Origin: Anaeramoeba flamelloides
Taxonomy: Eukaryota; Metamonada; Anaeramoebidae
Length of the DNA: 64,000 nucleotides
NCBI GenBank assembly: GCA_027625915.1
Contig: JANTQA010000032.1
Coordinates: forward strand, 8,060,001-8,124,000
Direction of reading: 5' to 3'
A program made the translations under genes and the position numbers. This document shows positions 53,701 to 64,000 of the stretch, in pieces. The notes beneath the pieces are model-generated. The model did not search any database. It saw nothing but the letters and a program-made list of their open reading frames with translations, and was not told where the DNA came from. Each line of letters opens with the position of its first letter. Position 1 is the stretch's first letter.

Positions 53701-54096
53701 GTACAAATAATTGATAATAATCAAAATGAAGAAAATAATTTAGAAAACACCGTGATTTCAAAAGAAAAAGAAAAAATATTTAATTATTCACTTCACCAAA
53801 AAAAAGATGTTAAAGAAACAGGAAAAATTTTAAATCCAACATTATCAAATAACGTAAGTGAAGAAGATATACAAAACATTAAAAAAGTTATCGACGAAAA
53901 AATTATTGTTGAAACAGATAGTGAAACAGAAACAGATAGCGGTATTGATACACAGGATGAAGATCAAGATGAAGAGGAAGACGAAGATGAAGAATATATA
54001 AAAAATTATAAAATCCAAGAAGAACAAATAGAAATAAATATCAAACAAAATCAAGAAAAATATGAAAATGTAATTTCTCAAGAAGTTGATAACTAA
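47706..54096 (+). CDS. LRR-PP2C protein phosphatase, probably N-myristoylated (two exons)
   Basis: A 1343-residue protein that combines leucine-rich repeats with a PP2C serine/threonine phosphatase, an architecture also seen in PHLPP-type phosphatases. Exons are 47706-50543 and 52903-54096, joined in phase 0 inside the motif DGLW|DVV. The N-terminus MGKTESK fits the N-myristoylation rule (G2, S6, K7), suggesting membrane attachment. Residues about 12-608 hold some 23 LRRs (pattern LxxLxLxxNxLxxIPxx). After a Lys/Asn linker, PP2C spans about 713-990. Its metal and phosphate residues are complete: R724, E728-D729, D748-G749, D943 and D982, with LGDSRA and SRAFGD motifs. An Asn run (about 786-799) loops out of the catalytic domain. 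The tail (about 992-1343) is Lys/Asn-rich, then strongly acidic. The 2359-nt intron has donor TGG|GTAAAC and acceptor AAAAAAG with no pyrimidine tract. Ligand and substrate are unknown. Confidence 0.93.
50971..51031. repeat. 61-bp palindrome with TTAAGGGAC ends
   Basis: TTAAGGGACTAATCTCTATT plus AAATTT is inverted after a 9-base loop, with one mismatch in 26 bp. The TTAA-GG...CC-TTAA outline matches the ends of families B, D and E, so it may be a minimal derivative. Confidence 0.7.
52084..52180. mobile_element. Family E fragment (left end)
   Basis: TTAAAGGTGAATACATTTTC and TTAGAACATTACTGAAAAAA with GGAGTGG match the left end of the element at 2063-2150. The rest is missing. Confidence 0.5.
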
Positions 54097-55734
54097 ATGT
54101 AGTCCTTTTCAATTAGTTTTTAATAATCTAGTTACTAAATATTGTGTAAATAATAATCATAATTATCCATTTGTTTATTTCTTCTTCGTCATCATCATCT
54201 TATCCTTCCCCATTTAAAGAATTTTACCTTATTTTTTAAAAAAAATTAAATCTGATTTAATAATAATTAATATACAATTATTAAATCTTGATTTTCAATT
54301 ATTTCTTCTTTAGTTATATATTTTTTTATTATTCACATAAAATTTTCTTTTTCTTTTTAATTATTTTACAAAATTTTTTCTTCATAAAATTAAAATGAGA
54401 ATTTATCACAAAATAAATCGAATATAATTTTTAAATTAAATTTTTTTATTTATTTTTTGAAAAAAATATTCAAAGATTAAGATTAAAGAGGCGGAATTAG
54501 GGAAAAAAAATAAATAATTTTGGATTGTTAAAAATATCTCTTGACAAACAATGGGTTAATTAAAAAAAGTTGTACGCTTTGAAATTTGTTTTTATTATTG
54601 AAACTGTCAACATTAATTAGGCATGCTTTTAATAACTCTGTTTGTAAGAAAATATCAAAATTACGATTAAAACTACCTTCTATTCCAATTACAATTTCTG
54701 AAGTCAATACAACATTAACTCCCATTCAAAATTTTTGATAGACCAAAATCCAATTTTCAAATTAAAAAAATAAATTAGAAGTAGAATATTGGTTAGTACT
54801 ACAAAATAATTGAAATATTTACAATTCATTATCTTTACAATACACACAAAAGAAAAAGAAAAAGAAAAACTTTAAAAAAAAAAATAACTTGATCTCTAAA
54901 ACTAACTGGACACATTTGGTGTTTACAATTGAAACGCATTTTAGAGAAGTGCATTATGTATTCTATTACAAATATGTTTTGAAAATTTCCTTTCTCGAAT
55001 TTTTTATTCAAAAAATCTCTTTAAAGTTTTTTTTTTTAATTCCAAAAAGAATGGGTTAATTTGAGGTTTGTAGTACTTGGTATCTGAAAATTATTTTCTT
55101 AATTATACCTTTAGGCGTGGTTATTTTGGTTCTTATAAAATTGATATGCTTCTTGATATGAAATTTTTAATAGTATTTAACTAAAGAATTTTTTAACAAT
55201 GGTTTATAAAAATGCAATTTTTTGAAGGTAATAGATAACTAGCTTAAAAAATATTTAATAATAAAAGATACTTTCATTTTTAATTGTTAATATTTTTTTA
55301 GTTTTGGTTTTATTTAAGTTTATTTAACTTTTTCCAAAAGTTGGCTTCTGAAATTGAGTAATTGTGAAAAAAATCGTTATTATCATCTTATTTTTAATGG
55401 GGGGGGGGGGATATATAAGCCTGATTAACTATTCTGAAAATAAAATACATTTATTTTTCATTTCAAAAAATAGTCTAAACGAATAAAAATTTTCATAAAG
55501 TTTTTTAATTAGAAATGATAGAAAACTTTTTTTCGGTCTAGACTACTTATTGGGATCTTTTCATTTTTTTTATAAGTAAAATTCCTTTTTTGGAAATTAC
55601 TTTTCGATTAAAATATTTTTATTTTAGTATTTCTTTCAAAAAAATTTTTATCATTTGCTCATTTTTTACTATTGAAAATGCCATGGTTATTTAAAAATTA
55701 TTAGGTATACTCACAATATAAACAAATGAAAGTG
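54097..55734. other. 3' flank of the LRR-PP2C gene
   Basis: AT-rich. A 12-nt G run lies at 55399-55410. A 65-codon minus frame at 54528-54725 begins MGVNVVLTSEIVIGIEGSF but shows no domain and is not called. Confidence 0.45.
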
Positions 55735-56670
55735 TCATTCAAGTACATTACAGTACCTAGGTATTTTTTCATTTTTGAAATAAACTCAAAATTTAATAAA
55801 TTTTCGGTTTATTCCAAAAAGTAAAAAAAAAAAACAACAGCAGTTTTATTGGGTTTTTTGTTCGATTTTTAAAATCTATTGATTTTCAAAAAAACAGAAA
55901 ACCCAAGAAAACCCAGTAGATTTTTTCAAGAATTCAGAATAAGAGAGTAAAATCAAAATTTTTTCTCCAAACTTTAAAACTAAAAAAAACCTAACGAAAG
56001 TACCATCAAGTGTTGAAGTTTCCTGGGTTTATTACTATTTTTATAAGATCTAAAAAAGATAATGGTGGTTTTTTTTTTTTAATTTCAAAGTAGAAAAAAA
56101 AATAATGATTTTTTTCTTGAGGTTTACTATAATAATCTGTAAAGTGTTCTAGGTTTTTTTAAGCTTTTCTATTTTATTTGTGAAGAATTCTATATTTTTT
56201 TAAGGTTTTCTATTTTATTTGGAAAATCAATAGATTTTAGTTAGGTTTTTTTTACTTGTCCAAATAAACCCAAAATTTATTAAAATTTTCTGTTTATTTC
56301 AAAAAGTAAAAAACAACTAGAACACTTCACAAATAAAATAGAAAACTCAAAAAAACCTAAAGAAAATCAATATATTTTCCAAATAAAATTGAAAACTAAA
56401 AAAAACCTTACGAAAATCTAATATTTTCTAGATAAACAGAAAACTCAAGAAAACCAAAGAAGTTTTTTTTTTTGTTATTTTTAGGAATAAACTGAAAATT
56501 ATATCAATTTTGGGTTTATTTCAAAAATTAAAAAAATTCTAAAGGCAAGTGCCTTCAAGTACATTATAGTACCTAGTTTTTTTTTTTTTTTTACTTTTAA
56601 AGAATTGATCCAGTCTTTTGATTATACTCCATTTTTTGAATTCTGGAAAACCTAACAGCTTTAAGAGGAA
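55735..56670. repeat. Family F modular hairpin repeat, copy 5
   Basis: The longest copy. Two subunits each begin with AGTACATTAYAGTACCTAG. Inside are alternating AGGTTTTCTATTTTATTTG modules and their inverses (CCTAAAGAAAATCAATATAT, CAAATAAAATAGAAAACTC), and the last hairpin arm ends TTCTGGAAAACCTAACAGC. It directly abuts family E copy 2 and seems to have replaced the left end of that copy. Confidence 0.65.
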
Positions 56671-58344
56671 ATTAATTATCTTCCTTCAAAATAAAAAAAA
56701 AAAAAATTCTTTTTCCATTTGTTTAAAACATTTTTTGGATTAAAATTTTCTTTTTATTAAATTCTGTTTTGAGTCTAAAAATTTGTTTATAGGAATATTC
56801 GAGATTAATTCAAGAAAAAACAATAACACAGATACTCAAAGGTGTATATGTAATCAATTTTTTTTTCTTTTTTGGACCAAACAAGAAAGATCACCTTTCC
56901 AGATAAACTTGTTGAAATCAAGAAGAACAAAAAAAAAGGGCCAAAGTATATTTTCGATGATTTGTTGTAAATTTTATCTTCTCAATTTGTAAGAACACAA
57001 ATAAATGATTACCCTTGATTTTCTCACTTCTTTACTATTTTTTATTATTTATTAAAATTATTTTTTTCTCAATTATTTTTTGAAATTCTTTTTTCAATTT
57101 TTTTTTTTCAAATTAAACAAAAATAAAGAACATTGTTTCAAAAATTAAAATAGAAAGAATTGTATGTCCTTAATAAAATTAAGCACTATTTTTTTCTGAT
57201 TAATATTTTTCGAAATCTAACCTTATAGCTTAATTCAATTAAACACTGTGATAATTTTTTTTAGAATAAAAACACTCTCAACTTTTGAATATCGAAAATA
57301 TTTTTTGGAATTACTGTGCACTTATTTATTTTTTTTGAAAAATTGGGGTTGAGAAAAGTTTTAAATCAAAGAATAAGTTAATATATTAAATTAGAATGCT
57401 TTTCCAGAAAGTTTATGCTTTTAGTTTAACTTTTTTTTTTTATTTTACCATTTAAAACTAAAAAAAACATTTGAGGACCAAATTAGTGCCTTTTGTGAAA
57501 AGAAAATTCCCCATAATTTAGAATTTGTTTTTGTAAATGAGTTAAAACAAGATAGTGTATCTAAAAATATACATAATTTCAAGTTTGAATTCAATGATTT
57601 TGGCAAAAAATGTTTTCAAGAAAAAGCTAAATTGAAACTTTATTTATTTTTATTTTATCATTTTGTTTTTTTAATTGTATTAATGGAAAGTATTTGATCA
57701 GTTTTTGATTTTTAGTGTTTTTTGGGTTGTAGGGACATATTATTCAAAAAAAAAAAAAAACTATAAAAAAATCTGTTCAAAGAAATTGAAATTTTGGTTA
57801 AAAACTTTCAAAACAGATTCTGAATTATTTTGTCCTTTACAGATAGATTTGATGAAAAATAAATTGTTATGAAATCAATCAAATTCATCCAGTCAACTCA
57901 TATTTCTGAAGAAGAATCTAAAAAATAATCATATTTTCCGAATCAAATTAAGAATTATATAAATGAAATGAAAAATGGAATTAAAAGTCATCTGTCAAAA
58001 TTCTTTCGAAATATCAAGTAATTTGTTTATTAAAAATTTTTTCAAATAAAAGTATTTCTATGAAGAATTAAAAATAAAACCAAATAAAGAATAAGTAATT
58101 TATCAAATTTTACAGATAAGAGCTTGGAATAAATGATTTTTTTTTTTATTTTTTCTTTATCAATTTTTTTATTTTTTTGATTTTCATTGTTTGAATTGGT
58201 AGGCAAATATACTATACTCTGTATATCTGGCACAACCCTTTTTATTTAAACATTCGTGAATTTATTTAAAGAAATGATTTGAATGGTTCAATTTCTCAGA
58301 AAATAAATTGAGGCACTCAAAATTGGTAAAAGGTACCTGCTCGC
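56671..58344. mobile_element. Family E element copy 2 (left end lost)
   Basis: Aligns with 2067-3264: GACCAAACAAGAAAGATCACC, TTGTTGAAATCAAGAA, AATAAAGAATAAGTAATT, AATGATTTTTTTTTTTATTT, and the right end AAAGGTACCTGCTCGC-TTAA (TTAA at 58345-58348). It is older or longer than copy 1, with several indels. No transposase frame is seen. Confidence 0.6.
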
Positions 58345-58424
58345 TTAAGAAAAAAACGATCAGTCAAGCAAGAAGGCCTTTTCAATTGAAGGTTTGGCAA
58401 AAATGAAGAGACTGGTAAGATGCT

Positions 58425-59120
58425 CTAATGAAAGAAATGCTTGTCGACTTGAGAGCAAAATTGAGCAATGATATTTGCTGTTAGCCCCCAAATAAGGTGC
58501 TGCCTTTGGTTTGAACCTTTCACAAGCTTAAAACTCCATCCATGAGAAACGGGCAAATCAAACTCGTTACAGTCTGGAAACAGAGGCACGGACTGGTTCA
58601 CCTTTGCCGTTAAAACAAGATCCGCGATCGGGACAGAAGAGATCTTGGCTATTTCGTATAAGTCTGGCTTGAGCCTCAAGTTTTTGCGTTTGGATGAGCA
58701 GACTATTGGTAAAACCATGAACTGGGTTGTTGTTGTTTCAAATCTCAAGTGGCTGTGTGCCTCTAACAACTTTTTCGGAACATCGATTTCTTCTTGGCAT
58801 TCCCTTGCAAAGGTATCAAAGAGGTTGCTATCAACAGACGGATCATATGCTCCTCCTGGCAGTGCCATCTCGTTTGGGTGCCGCGGGACATCCGAACTTC
58901 GATGTTCGATGATTATATGTGGTGAATTTTGCCTTGGATGGAAAATCATCCCCACAGATGCCAAGCGGAATGGTGTGCGATCAAATTTTAATAGTTTTTG
59001 TGATTTGATGACACTATTGTTTTTTGGAAACACCTTGTGTAATACTTTTGTGACAAATTGATCGTACGTTAAGGAATTGAAGAGATTGTAAAGTCTGTTT
59101 GGTGAAAATTTTAAATGCAT
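58425..59120 (-). CDS. Nudix hydrolase, coenzyme A pyrophosphatase type
   Basis: A 231-residue intronless gene. Enzymes of this group (NUDT7/NUDT8/NudL) split CoA or its derivatives into 4'-phosphopantetheine and 3',5'-ADP, often in peroxisomes or mitochondria. The Nudix box runs from LPGG (87-90) through YDPSVD to RECQEEI (106-112); its spacing is slightly longer than the usual Nudix consensus, as in this subfamily. Upstream, IIEHRSSDVPRHPNEMALPG matches the family pattern LxxRSxxLRxHxGEVxFPG. Near the C-terminus, HLIWGLTANII matches the typical IWGLTA block. No clear targeting signal is seen; the last three residues FFH are not a peroxisomal signal. The gene is about half G+C, unlike its surroundings. 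Start is the first ATG in frame, stop is TAG. CoA as substrate is inferred from motifs. Confidence 0.87.
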   Translation of the reverse strand: MHLKFSPNRLYNLFNSLTYDQFVTKVLHKVFPKNNSVIKSQKLLKFDRTPFRLASVGMIFHPRQNSPHIIIEHRSSDVPRHPNEMALPGGAYDPSVDSNLFDTFARECQEEIDVPKKLLEAHSHLRFETTTTQFMVLPIVCSSKRKNLRLKPDLYEIAKISSVPIADLVLTAKVNQSVPLFPDCNEFDLPVSHGWSFKLVKGSNQRQHLIWGLTANIIAQFCSQVDKHFFH

Positions 59121-59184
59121 TGCAAATAGGGAAAATTGTTGAAAAAATGAATTGTTTAGTTAAATTAAATTTTAGAGGTTAAGT

Positions 59185-59283
59185 ATGGACTACAATCCCA
59201 AAAATGATTGGCTTCTACGAATTATTTGGGTTTTTTGGATTCCTTTTGTGAAACTTTTTTTTTGGCTGTTGAACAGAATTTGA
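59185..59283 (+). CDS. Possible Trp-rich membrane micropeptide, 32 residues
   Basis: ATG frame encoding MDYNPKNDWLLRIIWVFW followed by IPFVKLFFWLLNRI and TGA. It has a polar head and one hydrophobic stretch (9-29) with four Trp; Trp codons are rare in chance frames of this DNA. It lies 64 bp from, and divergent to, the Nudix start, so both could share a promoter. Alternatively it is chance, or the first exon of something longer. Confidence 0.25.
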   Translation: MDYNPKNDWLLRIIWVFWIPFVKLFFWLLNRI

Positions 59284-59459
59284 TTTTCAATTTTTATTTT
59301 TTATCATTTAATGATCTTTAATCTGATTCTGGCAAAGGAGAAGTTGAAATGAGATCCGAAAATGTTCAAAATGTTTTGTTGATCTGAAATACCAAATACA
59401 TGCCGTTGGGTTGGTTGTTAAAAATAAATTTAAGGTTCATTTGTAAATTTTAAAGTTTA

Positions 59460-60010
59460 TTAACGGAATTAGTGTGTACAAAGTTGTAACCAAAAATTAA
59501 AGTATGTTACAATTGAGGAGAAACCATATTAGTGAGCTTTAGGTTGAAATATCTTCAAAAAATCAAAAAGTAGAATAAGTAAGTAGTACTATTCGTTGAT
59601 CCTCATCAATTAAAAATAATCCTTGGAATGATAATAAACCCAACAATTTAAGGAAAAAAATCTACATTTCGCCACAAATTTAAAGATCGAATTATCAATT
59701 TTTAGACTCCAAAGTTGAAAAATATGTTTCAAAAATTTCTCACGAAATGTAGATTAGTTGCTAAAAAATTCGTTTTTTTTTAAAAAATTAAATAATTAAC
59801 TCAAATAGATTTTTATGACAAATAATTTCTGATTTCTTGGAAATATATTGATTTACAATTATCTTTATCAAAAGGAAACAAAAATAATGTATCTTTGTAC
59901 TTTTAGGTTGATGATTATTGAGTTAATCTTTGAAATTATAAAATTATAAAAATAGTTACTTTTTTGGTTGTAAATATGAATTATTAAATACCAGAATACT
60001 GAAATTTTGG
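59460..60010. mobile_element. Family B element, short copy
   Basis: Starts TTAACGGAATTAGTG and aligns to 11489-12754, lacking its middle 700 bp. Shared blocks are AATTAAAGTATGT, GATCCTCATCAATTAA, GAATTATCAATTTTTAGACTCC, TTGGAAATATATTGAT and ATATGAATTATTAAATACC. Confidence 0.55.
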
Positions 60011-60606
60011 GTTTCAATTTTTGGATTTGGCAAAAGAACTAAAAAAAAAAATTTCCAAAATGAAAATTTTTAGTAGTGATCTTTAATATAAAATCAAATA
60101 ATTTATTTTTAATTAATTTTTAAACTAGATTTTTTTCGAGACATTTGAATATATAGATCACTAATTAATATTTCCTTCTTTGGGAAATTACTAAAAATGA
60201 AGATGAACCTAAGGTGATGTTTTCCCATTAGCAGAGTTTCCTATTCTTCTTGATTTTTTTTCTAAAAAAGTTTAATATTCAAGACTAGAGAAAAAGTAGA
60301 TTCTGATTTTTTACAAGTACTATTGATTTACCTAGACAACACTGGAATTTTCAGAAAAACTCTGGAAATTTGTAAGTTTTTTCTTTCAAAAAACCAAAAA
60401 TGCATATTTAAGATTTTTCAAATAATTCTTTGAATATTAAGGTGGCACGTTCCAAAATAATTCTTCAAATACGATAAATTCTACCCATTAATATTGGTTA
60501 AAGATCCAGATGACATTATATCCACTTATTTTACACAATTATTATTCACAAATTTTCTTTTTTTTTTTTTTATTTAACTTATTTTATTCTATTTGTAAAT
60601 AATCAC
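60011..60606. other. Gene-free AT-rich stretch
   Basis: Nothing supported in this interval. Confidence 0.45.
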
Positions 60607-61160
60607 TGAAGGGTTATAATCCCTGTAACTGGAATAACAAACAAAGGTTTTTCCTGTACAAGATGTGACCATTGTTATTTTTCTTCTTAGATGATAGTTC
60701 CTGGACTAAGTACGGGATTTAATAGTTGTTCAATAAATTCATTTTTTGCAATTTATTTTTTATTTTCCCAAATTCAATCAATGAGTTTAAGACTAATCGA
60801 CAGAAGGTAAAATTATGAAAAAATATGGCTTGTTAATTGAAATGTTTTTTTTTAGAATTGATTTATTTGGAGTTTTTCAAAACAATTTGTTTTTAGTTGT
60901 TAATTGAGTATCAGGATATTCAATATTTCAATTGTTAACCCACAAATCACAAATTCATTTATCAAATACCTACCAATCTTATCTTTTTACCATCAATTCG
61001 GATTTTCGAAAATTAATAAAAAATAAATTTCTAAAAATTACCTTTTTGAACAAATATTAACAATCTTACAAAGTCCAAGATCGATCAGCTAAAAATCAAA
61101 ATAAATTGTACCCATATTTTTTGATATTTTTTTAAAATTTTAAATGATTATAAACCTTAA
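60607..61160. mobile_element. Family D element, diverged copy
   Basis: Left end GAAGGGTTATAATCCCTG and right end GATTATAAACC-TTAA, with the inner blocks CTGTACAAGATGTGACC, CCCAAATTCAATCAATGAGT and AAGTCCAAGATCGATCAGCT matching 36865-37428. The arms of this copy are themselves only partly complementary, so it has decayed. Confidence 0.6.
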
Positions 61161-61220
61161 CACAAAGCAGCCATTAAGATTATTTTTGATTTATCGCAAA
61201 ATTAATCAATTTTGTTAAGT

Positions 61221-61380
61221 TATAATCAGTTCCAATTTAAAGATACAAACTTTCAACGGAAATAAAGGCACAAAAAAAAAATCTCAATTTAAACTCAAAA
61301 TTCAAATTCAATATAAATAATTTACACAAAAAAAAAGCCAAATTTTATTCTTTAATGTGAAATTTTTTTGTGCCTTAATA
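61221..61380. mobile_element. Family A MITE copy 6 (right end missing)
   Basis: TATAATCAGTTCCAATTTAA and ACAAACTTTCAACGGAAATA mark the left arm; TTTTGTGCCTTAATA is the start of the right arm, which then stops. About 160 bp remain. Confidence 0.6.
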
Positions 61381-61572
61381 AGTAAGTGACTTTTCACAAA
61401 AAGTAAATTTGATAATTATCTTCAAAAGTGTATTTTTATTCTAAAAAAGAAGTAAAAATAATAATAAACAGTGATATCAGAGAAAAATTAAATTAACTTC
61501 AACATTAGCAATCAGATCGAAAATATAACTTTTAAAAAAAAATCTTCAAAATAAAAAAAAAATATCTTTTTT

Positions 61573-61745
61573 TAACGTTTTATTGATTATTACTTTTGTA
61601 TTGATTTCATAATGTAAAATAAAAGTATTAATTTCTAATTTCAGTAAGGATTTATTACGTTATATGAGTTTTCTGATGATATTCACAATAATAATTTTTT
61701 TTTTATTAAGAAATCAATACAAAAGCAATAATCAATAAAACGTTA
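61573..61745. repeat. Inverted repeat with 36-bp arms
   Basis: TAACGTTTTATTGATTATTA plus CTTTTGTATTGATTTC at 61573-61608 is inverted at 61710-61745 with a single mismatch, around a 101-base loop. No second copy was noticed. Confidence 0.75.
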
Positions 61746-62819
61746 TAAAAAGATAATTATTTTTATTTTGAAGTATTTTAGAAAAATTACAAATTTTCCA
61801 AGTCAAGTTCAAAATTTATGATCGTAATTTAAAAATAGACCCTTTCCATATTTTTTTTCTAAGGGGCAAAGTCATAAAGGTAAAAAAGAATTTTTTGAAA
61901 TTGAAAAAAAAAATGTATTTTATGAGTACCAATATATATATATATATATTAAAAATTAAAAACCAACCAATCGGCGAAGTAATATCGATCTCCAAATTTC
62001 AAGAATTAAAAATAAGGACATTTTTAGAAAAAAAGGTCCAATAGCGATAACATAATTTTCAATTTGAATTGTTATGAATTCTTTTTTTGAAAAAAAACTA
62101 AACTCCATTTCTCTCATAGGATCCCAGCCAAACATGAAAAATTCACCTTTTTTAAAAGAATCATTTAAACAATGAAAGTTTAGAAATAAGAGCAAAGATA
62201 AATTTCTAATTATTTTGGGATCCATTAAAGAAATACCTGAAAAAACCTTAATTTTTTAAAAAAAATTTTCTATAAAAATTTTTCATACCTCTTCATTGGA
62301 ACCTTTTGTACAAAAATTTTTCAATTTCTTTACGAAATTAAAATTGTTGACAAAAAGTTTTTTTAATTGTAAAATATTTGAATTTTAAATGGAATTACAA
62401 TGCCACAATTTTCTTAATGTTACTTTGGAATTTCAAAGGTTTTTTTTTTTAAAATTTAATTTTTTATAAATAAAGAAGTAGAAAAAGAAGAAAAAAAATG
62501 CAAAAAGCAATAAACAAAAAAAAAAATCTGACTAAATTAGAAAAAATTGAATCTGATCTAGATTTATAAAATTATTTTGAGAAAGAATAATGGATTAAAC
62601 TCATGGAATATGTTCTATTTCTTTAATAAAAGTGGTCTAAATTTACGGATAAAGTGTTAATCCTTGTTTCGAAGTATCACTATTTGAAGTTTTTTGAGAT
62701 CAAGAAGGTTTTTTTTATTTCTTATGGTTTGAAAACTTAAGGTAATAAAGAAAAAATGACAATAAAAAAATTGAAAATAAAAAATTCCTAAAATAGTAAA
62801 AAAATATACCATTTCGGGT
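61746..62819. other. Gene-free stretch with partial family G similarity
   Basis: An 89-codon minus frame (61956-62225) starting MDPKIIRNLSLLLFLNF is open but unrecognised. Bases about 62490-62600 resemble the AATGATTCTGATC end of family G. Confidence 0.4.
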
Positions 62820-62851
62820 ACATAGTGCCCCACTCTTAGAAGGAAGTGTCT

Positions 62852-62882
<31 letters not shown>

Positions 62883-63320
62883 GATTCGAAAAATTGAGCA
62901 AAATCAAAGATTTTACTCAATTCTTTCAAATTAAAAAAAACCTATCGTCAGTGGAATACCAATTTATTAATCACAGTTTGTGGAATCTTATTTATTACTA
63001 ATAATCTTTCTATCAGGTTTTTACTCCTCCTGTTTCTGGGGACGTGTCGTCAAATGCTGTAGAGTGCCTAGGTTTTCTTGAGGTTTTCTATTTTATTTAT
63101 AAAAACTATCGATTTTTCAAAGAAAAAGAAAACTCAAGAAAACCTAAAGGTGCTTTTTTTTAATTTAAGAAATTAAATGAAAATTTTTGAAATTTTCTTT
63201 TTATTTCTCAAATTAAAAAAAAGCTAACTGCGGTTTTCCAGAATTCGAAAGGATTTAGTAAAATCAAGGATTTTACTCAATTCTTCTAAATCCTGAAAAA
63301 CCTAACGACAGTGGATAATT
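62820..63320. repeat. Family F modular hairpin repeat, copy 6
   Basis: Contains the GTAGAGTGCCTAGGTTTTCT start word, AGGTTTTCTATTTTATTTAT modules with inverses, and two hairpins. The last of these, TTCCAGAATTCGAAAGGATT, pairs with AATTCTTCTAAATCCTGAAA and is followed by AACCTAACG. Confidence 0.65.
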
Positions 63321-63616
63321 TTTAATTTGGTCAAGTAAATGATATAATATTTTTTTTACTTTAATATTTTAATTATTTTTCTTCTTCTCTTTTTTTATTT
63401 AGTAAATTTTCTTTGATTACTCCTTTCTCACAATAAATAAGAAGATTTTTTTATTTCATTTTTTTTTTTGATTTCTTAAATAAGTTTTTTTTCTACTGAA
63501 TGCTACAAGATTATTACTTTGTAAAATTAAGAGTGTTACGTAATAACCACAAACAAGATAAAATCATATTAAATTGATTCTGTTCTTAAAGAAAACAATT
63601 GACATTATTTTTTTTT

Positions 63617-63817
63617 TACAGTCAGTTCGAATTTTAATGCAAAAATTATCAACAAAATTTAAGGCACAATAAAAAATCTCAAATTAAGGAATAAAATTTG
63701 TAATTTTTTTTTTACAATTTATTTTACTAGAATCTGAATTTTGTGCTTTAATTTGAGATTTTTTTTGTGTCTTAAATTCCTTTGACAGTTTGTGCCTTAA
63801 AAGTGGAACTGACTGTA
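63617..63817. mobile_element. Family A MITE copy 7
   Basis: TACAGTCAGTTCGAATTTTAA to TTAAAAGTGGAACTGACTGTA, 201 bp, with AAGGCACAA words in both arms. Confidence 0.8.
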
Positions 63818-64000
63818 GAAATTGTACCCTTTGCAAATTTAAAATATAAAACAACTGTATTGTTTTTTAATTAGCTATTTTGAAATAGAAACATTCTTTT
63901 GAAACTTCTTTTTTTTACTTTTTGACCGCTTTTGCGATCCAATTAGATCCTTCAGAAAATTTTTTTTTCAATTGAATTTTTTGCTAATGAAATACTCTCA

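Noticed and set aside
58645-59061. 138-codon plus-strand frame over the Nudix gene
   Set aside because: It is antisense to a GC-rich coding region; the Nudix box and family blocks lie on the minus strand.
61956-62225. 89-codon minus frame beginning MDPKIIRNLSLLL
   Set aside because: It has a proper ATG but no recognisable family and chance-like composition; left as an unlikely gene.

Overview
The window is nuclear DNA from an AT-rich, intron-bearing eukaryotic microbe. Six protein genes are well supported. Four have GT-AG introns of about 0.2 to 3.6 kb, and all use standard stops (TAA or TAG). Two tRNA genes have Pol III T-runs. The gene set is plainly eukaryotic: a TTP-type CCCH protein, a heterotrimeric G-protein beta subunit, U1 snRNP Prp40, and an LRR-PP2C phosphatase. 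Extreme A/T runs, long AT-only introns and Asn/Lys-rich protein tails suggest an amoeboid protist. An Anaeramoeba-like metamonad or an amoebozoan would fit, but this is inference; no marker gene settles it.

Layout. 1-4.9 kb: repeats, including a clean nested insertion. 4.97-6.13 kb (minus): two-exon CCCH tandem zinc-finger gene. 9.64-10.87 kb (plus): intronless alpha/beta-hydrolase with a ubiquitin-interacting-motif tail and a GC-rich core. 10.9-19.1 kb: repeat field with unrecognised exon-like frames at 13.9-15.1 kb. 19.2 kb: tRNA-Asn(GTT). 19.3-25.6 kb: palindromic repeats and a few exon-like frames. 25.64 kb: tRNA-Pro(AGG). 26.75-33.5 kb: five-exon G-beta gene. 33.5-37.8 kb: repeats. 37.8-43.3 kb: two-exon Prp40 gene. 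43.3-47.7 kb: repeats, then a CAA-rich leader. 47.7-54.1 kb: two-exon LRR-PP2C gene. 54.1-58.4 kb: repeats. 58.4-59.1 kb (minus): intronless, GC-rich Nudix CoA-pyrophosphatase. 59.2-64 kb: a possible 32-residue membrane peptide and more repeats.

The genes do not form a pathway; they are ordinary dispersed housekeeping and signalling genes. Most of the remaining DNA is built from a few dispersed, mostly palindromic repeat families that carry no recognisable transposase. Labels used here: A = Tc1/mariner-like MITE with TA ends and a TTAAGGCACAA word repeated three times per arm; B, D and E = elements whose ends read TTAA-GG...CC-TTAA; F = modular hairpin repeat; C, G and H = other dispersed repeats. 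Copies of A and F lie inside introns of the G-beta and Prp40 genes, which partly explains their length. No CRISPR array, rRNA, retroelement or viral gene was recognised.
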